In this document: one piece after another, positions 1-11,708 of the stretch
Layout: every line of letters begins with the position of its first letter
Numbering within the stretch: the stretch's first letter is position 1
Origin: Collinsella sp. MSK.8.10
GTDB lineage: Bacteria; Actinomycetota; Coriobacteriia; Coriobacteriales; Coriobacteriaceae
DNA length: 64,000 nt
Assembly (NCBI RefSeq): GCF_019041915.1
Contig: NZ_JAHPYF010000008.1
Span: 1-64,000 of the forward strand
Direction of reading: 5' to 3'
Program-made: the position numbers and the translations under genes
Notes under the pieces: model-generated
Told to the model about the DNA's origin: nothing
What the model saw: only the letters and a program-made list of their open reading frames with translations
Database searches by the model: none

Positions 1-218
1 TGTCCATCCTCGCAGTATCCGGTTCTCAAGGTGCACGCCCCGCGGCTCATCCGGTCCGACCGGGCCGCGCGGCAAGGAGATATATTGCCAGACCGGAGGG
101 GCGCCGTGGGCGGGAATCTGGGCGTACACATTTCCTACACATCCTGGGATTCGACTAACGTTTGCCAGCCGTTAACTACCGCTCGCCGAGCATCTCTTTA
201 TATAAGGCAGTCTCATGG
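1..218 (-). promoter_or_regulatory. Possible rRNA operon leader (minus strand, edge of window)
   Basis: No convincing gene is seen here. Read on the minus strand, positions 35-14 give CCTTGAGAACCGGATACTG-like sequence, which resembles the boxA-associated motif found in actinobacterial rRNA leaders and 16S-23S spacers. It is preceded by short GC-rich hairpins: arms CCGGT/ACCGG near 51-63 and GGCAA/TTGCC near 72-89. If the reading is right, a minus-strand rRNA operon begins just outside the window. I could not pick a convincing promoter. This is an inference from motif resemblance only. Confidence 0.3.
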
Positions 219-1619
219 TTAAAGCGGATACGTCCCCCTAGCTAAAGCACAGCCAGCATCGAGCAACTCATCGCGTTCTTCCACCGAGAACCCCTCGGCG
301 TAGACGCGCACCACTGGTTCGGTCCCACTAGGACGGACCAGCAGCCACGTGTCATCCTCGAATGCCAAACGCAAGCCATCCATATGACTAACGTTTTGCG
401 GCACCTTGCCACAAATCGACTTGGGGTTTACGCCCGGCAGCAGGGTTCGTAACGTTTCGGCATCTTCGGCCTCAAGGCGTAAATCGCGTCGACCGTAACT
501 CGTCTTACCAAAACTGTCCTCGAGTTGGTCGACCAGAACGCCCAAAGGCGCGTCCGTCTTTGCCATAAGCTCACACAGAATCAGACAGGCGAGGATTCCA
601 TCGCGCTCGGGCATATGTGCGGCGATGCCGATACCACCGGCTTCTTCGCCGCCTATGAGGACGCCGCCCTTCTTCATCTCCGCCGCTATATATTTGAAAC
701 CGACTGGTTTGACGGTCACGCGGCAGCCAAGCGCCTCGGCAATGCGACGCACGAGCGTCGAGCACGAAAGATTGACGACGACGCGCCCCTCCAAATTACG
801 AAATTGAACCAAGTCGCCCAAAACGAGCGCCATGATCTGATGCGGATGTATATATCTGCCGCGCTCGTCAACCGCGCCGATGCGGTCGGCGTCGCCGTCG
901 GTCACCAGGCCAGCGCAAGCTCCGTCCTCGATAACCGTGCGCTCGCAAGCGTCCACCCACGGCTCAACGGGGTCGGGGCAGATATCTTCTTGGTCAGACG
1001 CCTGCCCGGCGTGAATCTCGTGCACCTCAACGCCAAGCTCGCGCAGCAAGTCGGCTAGATAGCCCTGGGCTGCGCCGCCCATGGGATCGACAACCACGCG
1101 CAGGTGCGCGGCGCGGATGGCTTCGGCATCGACAAACGATGCCACCGCCTGCATATAGTCAGGAATGATATCCGCGGTGCGATATTGCCCCTCGATCCCC
1201 ATTGGCTCGGGAGCCATAGTCTCTTCGAGCTCTTCGATGACATCCTGGTTGGCGGTCGAGCCGTCACCCATGCGAATCTTGAGGCACAGATAGCCCTGCG
1301 GATGATGGGACCCCGTCACCATGAGCGCGCCGCACGCTTCACCGTCATAAGCCGCCGCCCACGTAAGGGCAGGGGTCGGGACAGGTCGCGAAGCGAGCAC
1401 GGCGTCTAGCCCGTGCGCTGCTAGCACGCCCGCCGCAAGCTCAGCGAACTCGCGCGCCAGGGGCCGGGTGTCGAACCCTATATATACCGTTTTGCCCGGA
1501 TTGGTCTTTTGCCACAACTCGCCGACGGCATCGGCGATACGGGCAACGTTATCGGCAGTGAAGTCCTCATCGACGCGAGCGCGCCAACCGTCAGTTCCAA
1601 AATGAATTATCGCGCACAC
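219..1619 (-). CDS. Phosphoglucomutase/phosphomannomutase family protein
   Basis: Alpha-D-phosphohexomutase that interconverts hexose 1- and 6-phosphates, 466 aa. The catalytic phosphoserine loop is VTGSHHP (Ser about residue 104), which differs from the commoner SHNP by one residue. The metal-binding loop is DGDADRIG, the sugar-binding loop GGEEAGG and the C-terminal phosphate-binding loop RPSGTEP. All four domains of the family are therefore represented. I chose a GTG start at 1619 because GAGGTG lies 7 nt upstream and the family N-terminus (IIHFGTDGWR) follows at once. The longer reading from 1703 adds a non-homologous Cys/His-rich stretch. Whether glucose, mannose or glucosamine phosphates are preferred cannot be read from sequence. 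Confidence 0.88.
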   Translation of the reverse strand: MCAIIHFGTDGWRARVDEDFTADNVARIADAVGELWQKTNPGKTVYIGFDTRPLAREFAELAAGVLAAHGLDAVLASRPVPTPALTWAAAYDGEACGALMVTGSHHPQGYLCLKIRMGDGSTANQDVIEELEETMAPEPMGIEGQYRTADIIPDYMQAVASFVDAEAIRAAHLRVVVDPMGGAAQGYLADLLRELGVEVHEIHAGQASDQEDICPDPVEPWVDACERTVIEDGACAGLVTDGDADRIGAVDERGRYIHPHQIMALVLGDLVQFRNLEGRVVVNLSCSTLVRRIAEALGCRVTVKPVGFKYIAAEMKKGGVLIGGEEAGGIGIAAHMPERDGILACLILCELMAKTDAPLGVLVDQLEDSFGKTSYGRRDLRLEAEDAETLRTLLPGVNPKSICGKVPQNVSHMDGLRLAFEDDTWLLVRPSGTEPVVRVYAEGFSVEERDELLDAGCALARGTYPL

Positions 1620-1740
1620 GCGCAGACACCTCACAGTGTTTGGATCATGGTACGCATGGGGTATACCCGCAACATGCACTCGGCAACCTGCCGGCACCAG
1701 CATTCACCATTTGGGCAAATGCTGCCGAGGACATGCAAGC

Positions 1741-1770
1741 AATAAAAAAAACCGCCCCGTATGGAGCGGT
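1741..1770 (-). terminator. Rho-independent terminator of the homocysteine methyltransferase gene
   Basis: On the minus strand ACCGCTCC pairs perfectly with GGGGCGGT around an ATAC loop and is followed by a run of about eight T. It lies 7 bp beyond the stop codon at 1778. Confidence 0.85.
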
Positions 1771-1777
1771 TTGCCCT

Positions 1778-2671
1778 TTATATATCGAGCGCCTCGGCCA
1801 TCGCGGCCGTAGTGATTGCCGTGGTTCCACAGCAACTGCCCACCATTGCGGCACCGGCATGTCTCCATTCGATGCATGCGCGCGCGAAAGCTTCGGGGTT
1901 CTCGTGCCATACGGGGCCATCCTGAGTCTGGACCGGATCGCCTACGTTGGGACGCACCGTGACGGGAGTAGTCGCCGATGCAACCATCCTGGGCACCGCC
2001 GCGTTCGCGGCCGCAAGCGAACAGCAATTAACACCAACCGAATTTGCGCCGTGTTTTTCGGCGTACAAAACGGCTGCCTCGATGTTGAGGCCATCGCCCA
2101 GCAGGTCGCCTTTATCGTCAACGACAAAACTCACCAGAACAGGCATGCCGTCGGCGGCATCTCGGGCGCCGGCAAGCATGGGCTGCAGATTACGGATAGA
2201 CGTCACCGTCTCGATCAGCAGACCGTCAACACCAGCATTGAGCAAGGCGTGCGCCTGTTCGCGCGCAATGCCGCGGATTTCACGATACTCGGCAGAGTCC
2301 TCGGCAAACCACTCAATACCGATCGGGCCCATCGAGCCCAGCAGCAGCTGAGGGTGCGCCTGGCGGGCATCGTCGACGGCCCCGCGATTGACCTCCGCCA
2401 CGGACGGCGAAATCTGGTCGTGCTTGAGGGCATAGCTCGATGCCTGAAAGGTGTTGGTAATGAGCACCTGCGCGCCGGCGACGACATACAAGCGATGGAT
2501 ACGAGAAACGGTCTGCGGCTCTGCCAGATTCCAAAACGCCGGTGGAATGTCGGCGGCATCGTACTCACTCAACAAGACACTGCCCATGGGACCCTGCGCC
2601 AACAAGGTCTCGCTCGACAAGCGGCGCGCAAGTTCCTCGGCACCAAAGCGGTTGTAATAACTCGTATCCAT
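1778..2671 (-). CDS. Homocysteine S-methyltransferase (MmuM/Met-synthase N-domain type)
   Basis: Transfers a methyl group to homocysteine to form methionine, most likely from S-methylmethionine or a similar donor, since the 297-residue protein is a stand-alone catalytic domain without cobalamin or folate modules. The TIM-barrel family shows in GPMGSVLLSE near the N-terminus and in the zinc-ligand cysteines of GVNCCS (about residue 215) and GSCCGTT (about residue 280). The stop codon of the upstream dtxR-like gene is only 10 bp away, so the two probably share a transcript. The donor is not determined. Confidence 0.87.
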   Translation of the reverse strand: MDTSYYNRFGAEELARRLSSETLLAQGPMGSVLLSEYDAADIPPAFWNLAEPQTVSRIHRLYVVAGAQVLITNTFQASSYALKHDQISPSVAEVNRGAVDDARQAHPQLLLGSMGPIGIEWFAEDSAEYREIRGIAREQAHALLNAGVDGLLIETVTSIRNLQPMLAGARDAADGMPVLVSFVVDDKGDLLGDGLNIEAAVLYAEKHGANSVGVNCCSLAAANAAVPRMVASATTPVTVRPNVGDPVQTQDGPVWHENPEAFARACIEWRHAGAAMVGSCCGTTAITTAAMAEALDI

Positions 2672-2681
2672 ATATATCCCG

Positions 2682-3104
2682 CTATTCCTCGACGCTGATT
2701 CCCTGCTTTTCGAGATAGGCGAGCCAGCGGCTCATCGTGTCCTCGGATAGCGCATGCTCCATCATGCAGGCCTCGGAATCGGCTCGCTCAAATTCGACAC
2801 CGAGCTCCTGAACCAAAAACGTGCGGATGAGGCGATGACGGTACCAGATAGCCGTGCCAACCTCGCGGCCGCGATCGGTCAGGATCACCTTGCCGTAGTG
2901 CGATTGCTCGACAAGCTCGGATGCCTTGAGAGCCGAAACCGCTTTATTGACCGATGCCTTGGAGACGCCAAGGCGCTGCGCGATGTCGACCGATCGAACG
3001 CCGTTGGTTTCCCCCTCTTCGCTTTCAATGCGAACCATGCACTCCAAGTAGTCTTCGTTCGCCACCGTCAGATGCAGTTCGCGCGAGCTATTTGTCGTAT
3101 CCAT
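2682..3104 (-). CDS. DtxR/MntR-family metal-dependent transcriptional regulator
   Basis: Small (140 aa) iron- or manganese-responsive repressor of the DtxR family. The N-terminal winged helix is visible (EDYLECMVRI, then DIAQRLGVSKASVNKAVS, then LVEQSHYGKVILTDRG). It is followed by the dimerisation and metal-binding helix with the diagnostic ExCMMEHALSEDT, where Cys, Glu and His supply metal ligands. The C-terminal SH3-like domain of full-length DtxR is absent, as in MntR-type proteins. The start at 3104 has AAGGGA upstream; an alternative start at 3125 lacks a good ribosome-binding site. Divergent from pepT. A 7-bp inverted repeat CGGTATG/CATACCG at 3158-3177 lies between them and could be an operator, but it does not match the usual DtxR box. 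Confidence 0.85.
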   Translation of the reverse strand: MDTTNSSRELHLTVANEDYLECMVRIESEEGETNGVRSVDIAQRLGVSKASVNKAVSALKASELVEQSHYGKVILTDRGREVGTAIWYRHRLIRTFLVQELGVEFERADSEACMMEHALSEDTMSRWLAYLEKQGISVEE

Positions 3105-3224
3105 GATCTTCCGTCCCTTCTGCATTCAATGGCTGATTCTACCCCATCCAAGCGTCGCGGTATGTCGTGGCATACCGTGCTAGAGTTCTTGTTGCACACG
3201 ACGACCAAGATTGGAGCGGTCTTT

Positions 3225-4472
3225 ATGGAAAACACCACCACGAACCCCGATGTCCTCGAGCGCTTTTTGCGCTACGTCCAGATCAACACGCAGTCCGAGG
3301 ATGCAAACTGCGACCAGGTACCCTCGAGCGCCGTTCAGTTTGACCTTGCCAACGTGCTGGCTAAAGAGCTGCGCGAGCTTGGTGCGGAAGATGCCCACGT
3401 GACCGAGCACGCCTATGTCTGCGCGCATATCCCCGCAAGTGCGGGCGCTGAGGACAAGCCCGCCCTGGGCCTGATCGCCCATCTCGACACCACCGAAGTT
3501 GCACCGGGTGCCGGCGTGAAACCGCACATCGTACACTACGAAGGCGGCGACCTGGTCTGCGGCACGGTTGACGGTAAGCCCGTTGCCATGAGTACCGCCA
3601 AGCTTCCCGCCCTGAACGACCTCGCGGGTGAGGACCTGGTCTGCAGCGATGGCACCACGCTGCTGGGCGCGGACGACAAGGCAGGCGTCGCCGAGATCAT
3701 GTCACTTGTCGCGCGTATCGCTCAGGACCCCTCTCTGCCCCATCCCGCACTCGGCATTTGCTTCTGCCCTGACGAGGAGATCGGCCACGGAGCCGAGCTG
3801 TTGGATATCGATACCTTTGGCTGCAAGTACGCCTACACGGTCGACGGCGGCCCCATCGGCGAGCTGGAGTGGGAGTGCTTTAACGCCGCCGAGGCGACCG
3901 TCCGCTTTGAGGGCCAGTCCATCCACCCGGGCGACGCCAAGGGCCGTATGATCAACGCAGGCAATCTGTTCTGCGACTTCAACGCGTTGCTCCCCTACGT
4001 GCAGCGCCCGGAGTATACGGAAGGCTACGAGGGCTTTTATCACCTTGAGGGTGTATCTGCGACCGTCGATCACGCCACAGCGCGCTATATCGTCCGCGAC
4101 CATGACGCCGCCAAGTTCCAGCAGAAACTCGACCTTATTGATGCCGCCGCCTCGATGCTCAACCTGCGTCTGGGTGAGGAGCGCGTGACGGTCGAGATTA
4201 AGCAGCAGTATCGAAATATGGCCGAGATCGTTCGTGACTATCCCGAGCTTATTGATGTTGCCAAGGAAGCCTACCTTGCCTGCGGCGTTGAGCCCCAAGT
4301 GCTGCCGATTCGCGGCGGCACCGACGGCGCGCAGCTGTCGTTCCGCGGTCTGCCCTGCCCCAACCTTTCCACCGGCGGCTATTGCTACCACGGCGTCAAC
4401 GAGTTCGTCCCGGTCAGTTCGCTCGTCAAGATGACCGACGTGCTCCAGGAGCTCGTCGCCCGCTTTGCATAA
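3225..4472 (+). CDS. pepT: Peptidase T (tripeptide aminopeptidase)
   Basis: Cytosolic M20B metallopeptidase that removes the N-terminal residue from tripeptides, 415 aa, close to the family's usual length of about 410. Zinc ligands and catalytic residues can be followed: HLDTTE (His, Asp), GADDKAG (bridging Asp), CPDEEIGHG (catalytic Glu and ligand Glu), VDGG and a C-terminal His after GGYCYHG. The signature RGGTDGAQLS near residue 370 is typical of PepT. ATG at 3225 is supported by GGAG 8 nt upstream. Monocistronic and followed by a strong terminator. Confidence 0.93.
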   Translation: MENTTTNPDVLERFLRYVQINTQSEDANCDQVPSSAVQFDLANVLAKELRELGAEDAHVTEHAYVCAHIPASAGAEDKPALGLIAHLDTTEVAPGAGVKPHIVHYEGGDLVCGTVDGKPVAMSTAKLPALNDLAGEDLVCSDGTTLLGADDKAGVAEIMSLVARIAQDPSLPHPALGICFCPDEEIGHGAELLDIDTFGCKYAYTVDGGPIGELEWECFNAAEATVRFEGQSIHPGDAKGRMINAGNLFCDFNALLPYVQRPEYTEGYEGFYHLEGVSATVDHATARYIVRDHDAAKFQQKLDLIDAAASMLNLRLGEERVTVEIKQQYRNMAEIVRDYPELIDVAKEAYLACGVEPQVLPIRGGTDGAQLSFRGLPCPNLSTGGYCYHGVNEFVPVSSLVKMTDVLQELVARFA

Positions 4473-4496
4473 GGAACTCGAACAATCTTGGTAAGC

Positions 4497-4537
4497 AAAA
4501 TCGCCCCGTCCTCAAAACCGAGAACGGGGCGATTTTT
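4497..4537 (+). terminator. Bidirectional terminator after pepT
   Basis: Arms AAAATCGCCCCGT and ACGGGGCGATTTT are fully complementary around a 14-nt loop, with T runs on both strands. It ends pepT transcripts and can also end transcripts arriving from the minus-strand LCP gene. Confidence 0.88.
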
Positions 4538-4567
4538 GGTGCAAGGGGAGTAGTCAGCACCGCAGGT

Positions 4568-4725
4568 TGAGCCAACGTCAGCGAGCGACGTCCAAGGCGA
4601 ACAAGTTGGCATGAAAAAGGCAGGGCATTGACCTTCTGGTCATGTCCTGCCTTTTGAATGACAAATTGTCGCCTTGGGCGGCGCGCAGCGTCGAGCCGTT
4701 ACGGCGTTTGGTAAAACGCCGTAAC
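4568..4725 (-). repeat. Family A structured element, copy 1
   Basis: One of four ~160-bp elements in this window (others at 20184, 26151 and 33352). It contains a long hairpin (outer arms CCAAGGCGA/TCGCCTTGG at 4592-4677) with invariant apical GACCTTCTGGTC. A linker GCGCGCAGCGTCGAGCC follows, then a second hairpin GTTACGGCG/CGCCGTAAC (4698-4725) that touches the stop codon of the LCP gene. The arms differ from the other copies but stay complementary. See findings. Confidence 0.85.
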
Positions 4726-5961
4726 TTAGTAGTTGGCCTCGTAGCCGTTGCCGTCGCCGGTGGGCTCTTCGTAGTAGTCCGAATCGCTCGAATCGTTTGA
4801 GTCATCGGAATCGTCAGAGCTGACCGATGAGGTTGCGGTACCGTTTGCGTAGTCGTCAGACGTGTTGTTGTTCAGGTCGCCGATCGTAGAGCTGGAACCG
4901 TCGGAAAGACCCATGGTGTTGGGACCCTTGGGATCCTTGCCGGCATCGACGCGCTCCATCATTTCCTTGAGCTCGTCCTCGTAGACAAAGACGTAGCTCA
5001 CACCGTCGATCATGGTGCTGTCGTCGGCGTACGAGGGCAGGTTGGCCGAGTAGATACCGTCGACATCCATACCGCGCATGGCGTTGACCGTAGCCACGAT
5101 ATCCTGAACGCTCATATCGGTTACGAGCATATCGGACAGCGAATTAACCAGGCCAAAAATCTTCGTGGCATCGAAGTTATTGAGAATCTGGTTGGCAAGG
5201 GCGCCAAGCACCTGACGCTGGTGGCGCATGCGCGTGTAATCGCCGTCGGCATAGGTGTAGCGGCAGCGGGCATAGGTAAGGGCGGTGGCACCGTCCATAT
5301 GCTGCTGGCCAGCGGTAATCTTAATATCCAGGTGCTCGGGGTCGTCAACATCATCGGTTGCGTTAATGTCGATACCGCCAACCGAATCAATCAGTGCCTG
5401 CATACCGTCGAAGCTGACCTCGGCATAGTGGGAAATCTGAACACCGCACAGCTCGTTGACCGCCTCGACCATGGCCTCGGCGCCGCCAACGGTATGGCAG
5501 GCGTTGATCTTCATGGTCTCGCCCTTGTACTCGACCTTGGTGTCGCGCGGAACGGAAATGAGCGTCGCCTGCTTTTGCGTGGGGTCGATGCGTGCCAGGA
5601 TAATCGAGTCGGCACGATACGTATCCTCGCCCGGACGGCCGTCGGTGCCAAGAAGCAGCACGTAGAACGGATCCTTTGCCTCATCGGTGTCAACCAGAAC
5701 CCGACGCAGATTGTCGGTAATGACATTAGAATCGCCGAGCTTGCCCATAATGGTGGCAAACCACAGGCCGGCAGCGGTAGTGGCACTCAGCAGCACGCCA
5801 AGCACGACAATGAGCGCGACGTGACGAATCGTGTGGCTACGACGACGTTGGCGAGCGCGCTCGGAATAGCGAGCCACGTTATCGCGACTGTAGATCTTGG
5901 CCTGCGCACCAGTTGAGGGTCTTCGGGCGGTGGTATCCGCGAGGGGCTTTTTATTAAACAT
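4726..5961 (-). CDS. LytR-CpsA-Psr (LCP) family cell-wall glycopolymer transferase
   Basis: Membrane-anchored enzyme that attaches undecaprenyl-linked glycopolymers to peptidoglycan, 411 aa. After a basic cytoplasmic N-terminus there is one membrane segment (about residues 45-68, HVALIVVLGVLL...). The extracytoplasmic LCP domain follows: LLLGTDGR, DSIILARIDP, SVPRDT with the phosphate-binding Arg, KINACHTVGG, and TYARCRYTYADGDYTRMRHQR near the domain end. The C-terminal ~60 residues are Ser/Asp/Asn-rich and low in complexity. ATG 5961 has ACAGG 6 nt upstream. It lies 12 bp downstream of murA, which suggests a shared envelope-biogenesis transcript. Confidence 0.9.
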   Translation of the reverse strand: MFNKKPLADTTARRPSTGAQAKIYSRDNVARYSERARQRRRSHTIRHVALIVVLGVLLSATTAAGLWFATIMGKLGDSNVITDNLRRVLVDTDEAKDPFYVLLLGTDGRPGEDTYRADSIILARIDPTQKQATLISVPRDTKVEYKGETMKINACHTVGGAEAMVEAVNELCGVQISHYAEVSFDGMQALIDSVGGIDINATDDVDDPEHLDIKITAGQQHMDGATALTYARCRYTYADGDYTRMRHQRQVLGALANQILNNFDATKIFGLVNSLSDMLVTDMSVQDIVATVNAMRGMDVDGIYSANLPSYADDSTMIDGVSYVFVYEDELKEMMERVDAGKDPKGPNTMGLSDGSSSTIGDLNNNTSDDYANGTATSSVSSDDSDDSNDSSDSDYYEEPTGDGNGYEANY

Positions 5962-5973
5962 AGGCAACCTGTA

Positions 5974-7257
5974 TTAGTAGATGACGGGATCGGGGACGGT
6001 AGCATGCTCGACATGCGCGCCGAGCGCCTGCAGCTTTTCGACAAACTGCTCGTAGCCGCGCTTGATGTGATGGATGGCCGAAACCTCGGTCGTCCCGTCG
6101 GCGATCAAGCCCGCTACGACGAGGGCCGCTCCGCCACGCAGATCGGGCGAGGTAACCTGTGCGCCCGAGAAGCCCCTGACGCCATGAATCATGGCATGAT
6201 GGCTCTCGATACGAATGTCGGCACCCATGCGCACCAGCTCAGAGGCAAACATAAAGCGATTCTCGAAGATGTTCTCGGTGATAACGGAGCTACCGTCGGC
6301 AAGGGCGGAGAGTACCATAATCTGCGCCTGCATGTCCGTCGGGAAGCCGGGGAACGGAAGCGTCTGGATGTCGACCGGCTTGATGCGCTCGGCACGGTTC
6401 ACATGGACGCCATCCTCGACGCGCTCGCAGTCGATACCCATGAGCTCCATCTTCTTGAGCACCATGCCCAAGTGAATGGGGCAAAAGCCCGTGACATCGA
6501 CACCGCGATCGTCGGCCATCAACGCACCGGCAACGATAAAGGTACCGGCCTCGATGCGGTCGCCCACTACGCGATGGGTAACAGGATGGAGCTCTTCCAC
6601 GCCTTCGATAGTCACGACGGGCGTGCCGGCGCCAACAATCTTGGCGCCCATCTCGTTGAGCATGTTGGCGAGATCGACGATCTCGGGCTCGCGGGCGGCA
6701 TTGTCGATAACCGTGGTACCCTGCGCGCGCACGGATGCCATAATGAGGTTCTCGGTCGCACCGACACTGGCAAACTCGAGCGTGACGGTGGTACCGCGCA
6801 GACCTTGGGGCGCATTAGCGTTGATGTAACCGTGGGCGGTATCGAACTCAACGCCCAGGGCCTCAAGACCAAGAATGTGCATATCGATCTTGCGAGCACC
6901 CAGGTTGCAGCCGCCCGGCATGGCGATCTTGGCGCGATGGAAGCGACCCAGCAGGGGTCCCATCACGGCTGTGGAAGCACGCATCTTGGCAACGAGCTCG
7001 TAGGGGGCCTCCCAAGAATCGACCTGAGAGGTATCAATCTCGAGCGTGTGCTCGTCGAGAACATCGATCGTAGCGCCCATGCCCTTGAGCACCTTGCCCA
7101 TCACGTGGACATCGGAAATATCGGGCACGTTCTGCAGCGTCGTCTTGCCCGGCGCCAGAAGCGTTGCCGCCATGAGTTTGAGTGCGGAGTTCTTGGCGCC
7201 CGAAACGGGCACGGAGCCTCCGATGGCGTGGCCACCCTCAACGCGGATAATATCCAA
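5974..7257 (-). CDS. murA: UDP-N-acetylglucosamine 1-carboxyvinyltransferase
   Basis: First committed step of peptidoglycan synthesis: transfers enolpyruvate from PEP to UDP-GlcNAc in the cytosol. At 427 aa it is the usual length. The substrate-binding Lys22-Asn23 pair (SGAKNSALKLM) and catalytic Cys117 (PGGCNLGARKIDMH) are both present, so the active site is of the fosfomycin-sensitive Cys type rather than the resistant Asp type. Both EPSP-synthase-like domains are complete. The start is TTG at 7257, supported by GAAAGGG about 6 nt upstream. It sits just after the ATP synthase terminator, an arrangement also seen in Firmicutes. Confidence 0.95.
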   Translation of the reverse strand: MDIIRVEGGHAIGGSVPVSGAKNSALKLMAATLLAPGKTTLQNVPDISDVHVMGKVLKGMGATIDVLDEHTLEIDTSQVDSWEAPYELVAKMRASTAVMGPLLGRFHRAKIAMPGGCNLGARKIDMHILGLEALGVEFDTAHGYINANAPQGLRGTTVTLEFASVGATENLIMASVRAQGTTVIDNAAREPEIVDLANMLNEMGAKIVGAGTPVVTIEGVEELHPVTHRVVGDRIEAGTFIVAGALMADDRGVDVTGFCPIHLGMVLKKMELMGIDCERVEDGVHVNRAERIKPVDIQTLPFPGFPTDMQAQIMVLSALADGSSVITENIFENRFMFASELVRMGADIRIESHHAMIHGVRGFSGAQVTSPDLRGGAALVVAGLIADGTTEVSAIHHIKRGYEQFVEKLQALGAHVEHATVPDPVIY

Positions 7258-7269
7258 GGTCTACCCTTT

Positions 7270-7310
7270 CAAAAAGCATGCCCGGGATGGCTGGGCCATC
7301 CCGGGCATGA
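7270..7310 (-). terminator. Terminator of the ATP synthase operon
   Basis: A 14-bp perfect stem (CATGCCCGGGATGG at 7277-7290 and its complement at 7296-7309) with a 5-nt loop, followed on the minus strand by GCTTTTTG. It lies between atpC and murA. Confidence 0.88.
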
Positions 7311-7345
7311 TGTGTTCGCAAATGGTCGAACGCTAAATCGTTTGA

Positions 7346-7738
7346 CTATTGGGCAAGCTTGAGCTTACACCATGCGATTTCATTATAGAGGTAGGCGCGG
7401 CGTGCATCATCCTCCGACAAATTACCCAGCTTCTCTTCAAAACCTTGAATATCAGCTTTAAGCTTGTCGGCATCGACGGTCGCCAAATCGCAAGCGCGCT
7501 CGGCGAGAACGGTCACGACATCGTCCGCAACCTGGGCATAGCCGCCGGCCACGGCAAACGTGTGGTCGACAGTGCCCATGGCCTTATCGGAAACGCGAAC
7601 GTAACCGCGGTCGATCGTGCAGATCTCGCTGGAGTGAGCAGGCAGAACGCCAAACTCGCCATCCGTGGACGGAATCGACACAAACGCAGCGTCGCCCTCA
7701 TAGGCGCAGCTCACGGGGCACACGATGCGGATACGCAT
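7346..7738 (-). CDS. atpC: F1Fo ATP synthase subunit epsilon
   Basis: Central-stalk subunit epsilon, 130 aa, which couples and regulates F1 rotation. The N-terminal beta-sandwich is recognisable by VSIPSTDGEFGVLPAHS (classic motif of the family) and GGYAQV. The C-terminal helical hairpin (ADKLKADIQGFEEKLGNLSEDDARRAYLYNE) is present but short. Last gene of the atp operon, 3 bp after atpD, followed by a strong terminator. Confidence 0.93.
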   Translation of the reverse strand: MRIRIVCPVSCAYEGDAAFVSIPSTDGEFGVLPAHSSEICTIDRGYVRVSDKAMGTVDHTFAVAGGYAQVADDVVTVLAERACDLATVDADKLKADIQGFEEKLGNLSEDDARRAYLYNEIAWCKLKLAQ

Positions 7739-7741
7739 AAC

Positions 7742-10104
<2,363 letters not shown>

Positions 10105-10109
10105 GGGGC

Positions 10110-11708
10110 TTAGTTCTCCTCTGATCCAGAAACATCCGAATGGTGCTTGGCCATGAACTGCTGCTTGAAGTCGCCGATGACGCGCAAGAGCTCAGCCTTG
10201 GTGTCATCATCGATCTTCTTGGCGCGAACCTTGTCGAGCAGCGAGCCAAAGCCATTGTCCATGTACTCGATGAGCTCGGCACGGAAAGGCAGCACGTCGG
10301 CGATCTCCAGGTCATCCAGGAAGCCCTCGTTGCCAGCGAACAGCGTAACGATCTGCTCGCCAACCTCAAACGGCTTGTAACGCGGCTGCTTCAGGAGCTC
10401 GGTCATGCGGGCACCATGGGTCAGCTGCTTCTGAGTAGCCTCGTCGAGGTCGGAGCCGAACTGCGTAAAGCCGGCGAGCTCCTGGTACGAAGCGAGGTCC
10501 AGACGGAGGTTGCCGGCGACCTGCTTCATAGCCTTGGTCTGCGCGTCGCCACCGACGCGGGACACGGAAATGCCCACGTCGACTGCCGGGCGCTGGCCCT
10601 GGAAGAAGAGTTCGGACTGCAGGTAGATCTGACCATCGGTAATGGAAATGACGTTGGTCGGAATGTAGGCCGAGACGTCGCCGTCCTGGGTCTCGATGAT
10701 CGGAAGAGCCGTCATGGAGCCGTAACCGTTCTTCTTGGACATCTTGACGGCACGCTCGAGCAGACGAGAGTGCAGGTAGAAGATGTCGCCAGGATAGGCC
10801 TCGCGTCCGGGCGGACGATGCAGCGTCAGCGACATCTGACGGTAGGCCACGGCCTGCTTGGACAGGTCATCGTAGATGACGAGCACGTGGCCACCGGGGT
10901 TGGTCTCGCTGGCGGGCTTGCCGTCCTCGCCGTTGTACATGAAGAACTCGCCAATAGCGGCACCGGCCATAGGCGCGATGTACTGCATAGGGGCGGAATC
11001 GGCAGCAGTGGCCGAAACGATGATGGTGTAGTCGAGCGCACCGTGCTGAGCGAGGGTCTCACGGATGTTGGCAACCGTGGAGGCCTTCTGGCCGATGGCG
11101 ACATAGATGCAGACCATGCCCTTGCCGCGCTGGTTGAGGATAGCGTCGATGGCGATGGCGGTCTTACCGGTCTTACGGTCGCCGATGATGAGCTCACGCT
11201 GACCGCGGCCAATAGGCACCATGGAGTCGATAGCGAGCAGACCGGTCTGAACCGGCTCGCACACCGGGGTACGATCGATGACGCCGGGAGCCTTGAACTC
11301 GATGGGGCGACGGTGCGTGGCGACGATGTCGCCCAGGCCGTCGATGGGCTGGCCGAGCGGATTGACGACGCGGCCGAGCATGGCACGGCTCACAGGGATA
11401 TCCATAATGCGGCCAGTGGTGCGGCACTCGTCGCCTTCCTTGATGGAGTCGACGGCACCGAACAGAACGGCGCCGACCTCGTCACGGTCAAGGTTCTGGG
11501 CAAGGCCGAAGACGGTCTCACCGGTATCGGAGCTCTTGAACTCCAGAAGCTCGCCTGCCATGGCGCTCTTGAGGCCGGAGACGCGCGCGATGCCGTCGCC
11601 TACCTCGTCGACCGTTGAAACCTCATGCGTATCGACCGTCGCGGAGAGGCTCGTGAGCTGCTCCTGCAGTTTCTTGGCGATATCCTGGGCATTGAGGGTT
11701 TCGGACAT
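10110..11708 (-). CDS. atpA: F1Fo ATP synthase subunit alpha
   Basis: Non-catalytic nucleotide-binding subunit of F1 (532 aa). The P-loop GDRKTGKT, the arginine-finger region SVSRVGG and [13 protein letters not shown] are all present. The C-terminus is extended by about 20 polar residues relative to many homologues ([19 protein letters not shown]). The ATG overlaps the atpH stop by one base. Confidence 0.97.
   Translation of the reverse strand: MSETLNAQDIAKKLQEQLTSLSATVDTHEVSTVDEVGDGIARVSGLKSAMAGELLEFKSSDTGETVFGLAQNLDRDEVGAVLFGAVDSIKEGDECRTTGRIMDIPVSRAMLGRVVNPLGQPIDGLGDIVATHRRPIEFKAPGVIDRTPVCEPVQTGLLAIDSMVPIGRGQRELIIGDRKTGKTAIAIDAILNQRGKGMVCIYVAIGQKASTVANIRETLAQHGALDYTIIVSATAADSAPMQYIAPMAGAAIGEFFMYNGEDGKPASETNPGGHVLVIYDDLSKQAVAYRQMSLTLHRPPGREAYPGDIFYLHSRLLERAVKMSKKNGYGSMTALPIIETQDGDVSAYIPTNVISITDGQIYLQSELFFQGQRPAVDVGISVSRVGGDAQTKAMKQVAGNLRLDLASYQELAGFTQFGSDLDEATQKQLTHGARMTELLKQPRYKPFEVGEQIVTLFAGNEGFLDDLEIADVLPFRAELIEYMDNGFGSLLDKVRAKKIDDDTKAELLRVIGDFKQQFMAKHHSDVSGSEEN

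Noticed and set aside
31-222. Plus-strand 63-codon ORF
   Set aside because: No family resemblance and no good ATG start site; a TTG with an AAGGAG upstream exists at 85, but the sequence looks like non-coding leader on the other strand.
1640-2698. Long plus-strand ORF opposite the homocysteine methyltransferase gene
   Set aside because: Shadow frame of a well-supported minus-strand gene.
3158-3177. CGGTATG/CATACCG as a DtxR operator
   Set aside because: Only 7-bp arms and no match to known DtxR/MntR boxes; kept as a remark only.
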